Part shown: positions 62,382 through 64,000 of the stretch, in pieces
How positions within the stretch are numbered: position 1 is the stretch's first letter
Layout of the letters: the number at the start of each line of letters is the position of its first letter
Source of the DNA: CAVSEK01 sp963726975
GTDB lineage: Bacteria > Actinomycetota > Actinomycetes > Mycobacteriales > SCTD01
Direction of reading: 5' to 3'
Length of the DNA: 64,000 nt
NCBI GenBank assembly: GCA_963726975.1
Contig: CAVSEK010000010.1
Location: 1 to 64,000 of the forward strand
The notes under the pieces: model-generated
What the model was told of the DNA's origin: nothing
The model's database searches: none
What the model saw: only the letters and a program-made list of their open reading frames with translations
Made by a program: the position numbers and the translations under genes

Positions 62382-62545
62382 GGGGGACTCCGATCGACAG
62401 GCCCGGTCTGTCCGGGCTGCTCCTGGTTACGGCGCCCGGGCCGCGCGCGTTCAGGCCCTTCCCCGCTGGCCGTTTGCCACCACGGCTCCCGACGGGCCAC
62501 GCTCGCAGCACCGCCGTACGACCCGACCTCGACCGGAGGCACCGC

Positions 62546-63712
62546 ATGACGCTCCTGCAGGACACCGACGACACCGCCCTCGTCGGCGCGGTGCAGCACG
62601 ACGAGCAGGCCGACCCGTTCCCCGTGCGGGGGATGGACCACGTCCGCTTCGCCGTCGGCAACGCGCGGCAGGCCGCGCACTGGTACGCGAGCGCGTTCGG
62701 CATGACCGTGGTGGCCTACCGCGGGCCCGAGACCGGCTCCCGCGACGCCGTCGAGTGGGTGCTCACCAGCGGCAAGGCCCGCTTCGTGCTCACCGGCGAG
62801 GCGCACGGCGGCACCGCGGTCGGCGAGCACGTCCGGCGGCACGGCGACGGCGTCGTCGACCTCGCGATGGAGGTGCCCGACGTCGACGCGGCCGTGGCGT
62901 ACGCCCGCGGCAAGGGCGCCACCGTGCTCGTCGAGCCGCACGACGAGAGCGACGAGCACGGCACGGTCCGCCTGGCGAGCGTGCGGACGTACGGCGAGAC
63001 GCGGCACTCGCTGGTGGACCGGTCCCGCTACGACGGGCCGTTCCTGCCGGGCTTCGAGGCAGCCTCGCCGCGGTTCGCCGGCAAGCCCGCCCACCACCCC
63101 AAGCGCTGCTTCCAGGCGATCGACCACTGCGTCGGCAACGTCGAGCTCGGCCGGATGGACGAGTGGGTCGGCTTCTACCAGCAGGTCATGGGCTTCACGA
63201 ACATGAAGGAGTTCATCGGCGACGACATCGCCACCGAGTACTCCTCACTGATGAGCAAGGTCGTCACCAACGGCAACCACCGGGTCAAGTTCCCGATCAA
63301 CGAGCCGTCACCGGGCCGGCGCAAGAGCCAGATCGACGAGTACCTCGAGTTCTACGACGGGCCCGGCGTGCAGCACATCGCGCTGGCGACCGGTGACATC
63401 GTCGCGAGCGTGCGGGCGATGACCGAGATGGGCGTGGAGTTCCTGCAGACGCCGGACTCCTACTACGACACGCTGCCCGACCTCGTCGGCGAGACCCGGG
63501 TGCCGATCGAGACGCTGCGCGAGCTGAGGATCCAGGCCGACCGCGACGAGGACGGCTACCTGCTGCAGATCTTCACCAAGCCGGTGCAGGACCGCCCGAC
63601 GGTGTTCTTCGAGCTCATCGAGCGGCACGGCTCGCTGGGCTTCGGCAAGAACAACTTCAAGGCCCTGTTCGAGGCGATCGAGCGGGAGCAGGCCCGGCGC
63701 GGGAACCTGTGA
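62546..63712 (+). CDS. hpd: 4-hydroxyphenylpyruvate dioxygenase
   Basis: Converts 4-hydroxyphenylpyruvate to homogentisate, the second step of tyrosine breakdown. The 388-residue protein carries the Fe ligands in CFQAIDHCVGNVELGRMDE, GPGVQHIALATGDIVASVRA and PTVFFELIERHGSLGFGKNN, with the family segment VKFPINEPSPGRRKSQIDEY. A GGAGGCACCGC site precedes the ATG. The next gene is homogentisate dioxygenase, 13 bp downstream. The frame is intact. Confidence 0.97.
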   Translation: MTLLQDTDDTALVGAVQHDEQADPFPVRGMDHVRFAVGNARQAAHWYASAFGMTVVAYRGPETGSRDAVEWVLTSGKARFVLTGEAHGGTAVGEHVRRHGDGVVDLAMEVPDVDAAVAYARGKGATVLVEPHDESDEHGTVRLASVRTYGETRHSLVDRSRYDGPFLPGFEAASPRFAGKPAHHPKRCFQAIDHCVGNVELGRMDEWVGFYQQVMGFTNMKEFIGDDIATEYSSLMSKVVTNGNHRVKFPINEPSPGRRKSQIDEYLEFYDGPGVQHIALATGDIVASVRAMTEMGVEFLQTPDSYYDTLPDLVGETRVPIETLRELRIQADRDEDGYLLQIFTKPVQDRPTVFFELIERHGSLGFGKNNFKALFEAIEREQARRGNL

Positions 63713-63725
63713 CGGGGAGGCCCTG

Positions 63726-64000
63726 ATGGCGCACTACCGGTCGGTCGGCAGCGTCCCGCCCAAGCGGCACACCCAGCACCGCCGGCCCGACGGCGGCCTC
63801 TACGCCGAGGAGCTCGTGGGCGAGGAGGGCTTCTCCTCGGACTCCTCGCTGCTCTACCACTCCTGCCTGCCCAGCGCGCTCGTCGACGCCCGCCCGTGGG
63901 AGCTGCCCGACCTGGCGACCGTGCCGAACGAGCCGCTGCTCCCCCGGCACCTGCGCCTGCACGACCTGGCGTTCGCCGAGGACGCGGACGCCGTACGGTC
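63726..64000 (+). CDS. hmgA: Homogentisate 1,2-dioxygenase, 5' part
   Basis: The window ends inside this gene. The visible 91 residues begin MAHYRSVGSVPPKRHTQHRR and contain GLYAEELVGEEGFSSDSSLL and YHSCLPSALVDARPWELPDL, conserved in the N-terminus of homogentisate dioxygenase. It opens the homogentisate ring, so hpd-hmgA make a tyrosine catabolic unit. The Fe-binding residues are beyond the end of the window. Confidence 0.93.
   Translation, partial: MAHYRSVGSVPPKRHTQHRRPDGGLYAEELVGEEGFSSDSSLLYHSCLPSALVDARPWELPDLATVPNEPLLPRHLRLHDLAFAEDADAVR

Noticed and set aside
1..64000. tRNA or rRNA genes
   Set aside because: No cloverleaf-like or rRNA-like segments were seen by eye in intergenic DNA, although a dedicated scan was not possible.

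Overview
The window is a very high-GC chromosomal segment from an actinobacterium. The evidence is near-universal G/C at third codon positions, frequent GTG starts, many 4-bp GTGA stop/start overlaps, a BldC homologue, DUF3073 and DUF3151 proteins, and the gene order bldC - branched-chain amino acid dehydrogenase - DUF3073 - purM - purF, which is also found in Streptomyces. I see no rRNA, tRNA, CRISPR array, prophage, insertion sequence or plasmid gene. The genus cannot be fixed from the sequence alone.

Layout. 0-4.4 kb: bldC, a hypothetical gene, an NfeD/SPFH membrane pair, a Val/Leu dehydrogenase and DUF3073. 4.5-24 kb: a purine biosynthesis region, almost all on the minus strand (purM, purF, purL, purQ, purS, purC, purB, purD, purA). 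It is interrupted by an acyl-CoA ligase, an SCP-like protein, a phosphodiester glycosidase, a RsbW-type ATPase, an AbiEi/DUF559 protein flanked by palindromic repeats, and a secreted S53 protease. 24-39 kb: lipid kinase, phospholipase D-like protein, DUF3151, class II aldolase, CoA-disulfide-reductase-like flavoprotein, DedA, two CPA1 antiporters, an ArsB/NhaD permease with a CBS protein and pyrE, a second acyl-CoA ligase, a GT9 glycosyltransferase and an MFS protein. 39-49 kb: UBP zinc finger, haloacid dehalogenase, hydrolases, PHA synthase, TetR/MFS divergent pair and type II NADH dehydrogenase. 49-56.7 kb: GAF-GGDEF protein, a divergent two-component system with mirrored binding boxes, a TetR/BVMO/SDR cluster and an M15 peptidase. 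56.7-64 kb: a four-copy palindromic repeat array, a thioesterase/quinone oxidoreductase divergent pair, an ADH, an ECF sigma/anti-sigma pair, a DUF4394 protein, hpd and the start of hmgA (tyrosine catabolism).

Two general properties matter to the reader. First, the sequence carries dozens of single-base indels that break reading frames, including those of essential genes (purL, purA, purC, purD, fbaA). They are much more likely consensus errors than true pseudogenes, and coordinates below span the whole disrupted genes. Second, many genes have a TANNNT-like box 6-7 nt before the start codon, which suggests leaderless transcription, while others have a normal Shine-Dalgarno sequence. This helps to choose several starts. 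I found no convincing novel defence or biosynthetic system. The most unusual structures are the repeats at 56710-57011, the repeat pair at 14780-16045, and the mirrored boxes in the two-component intergenic region.
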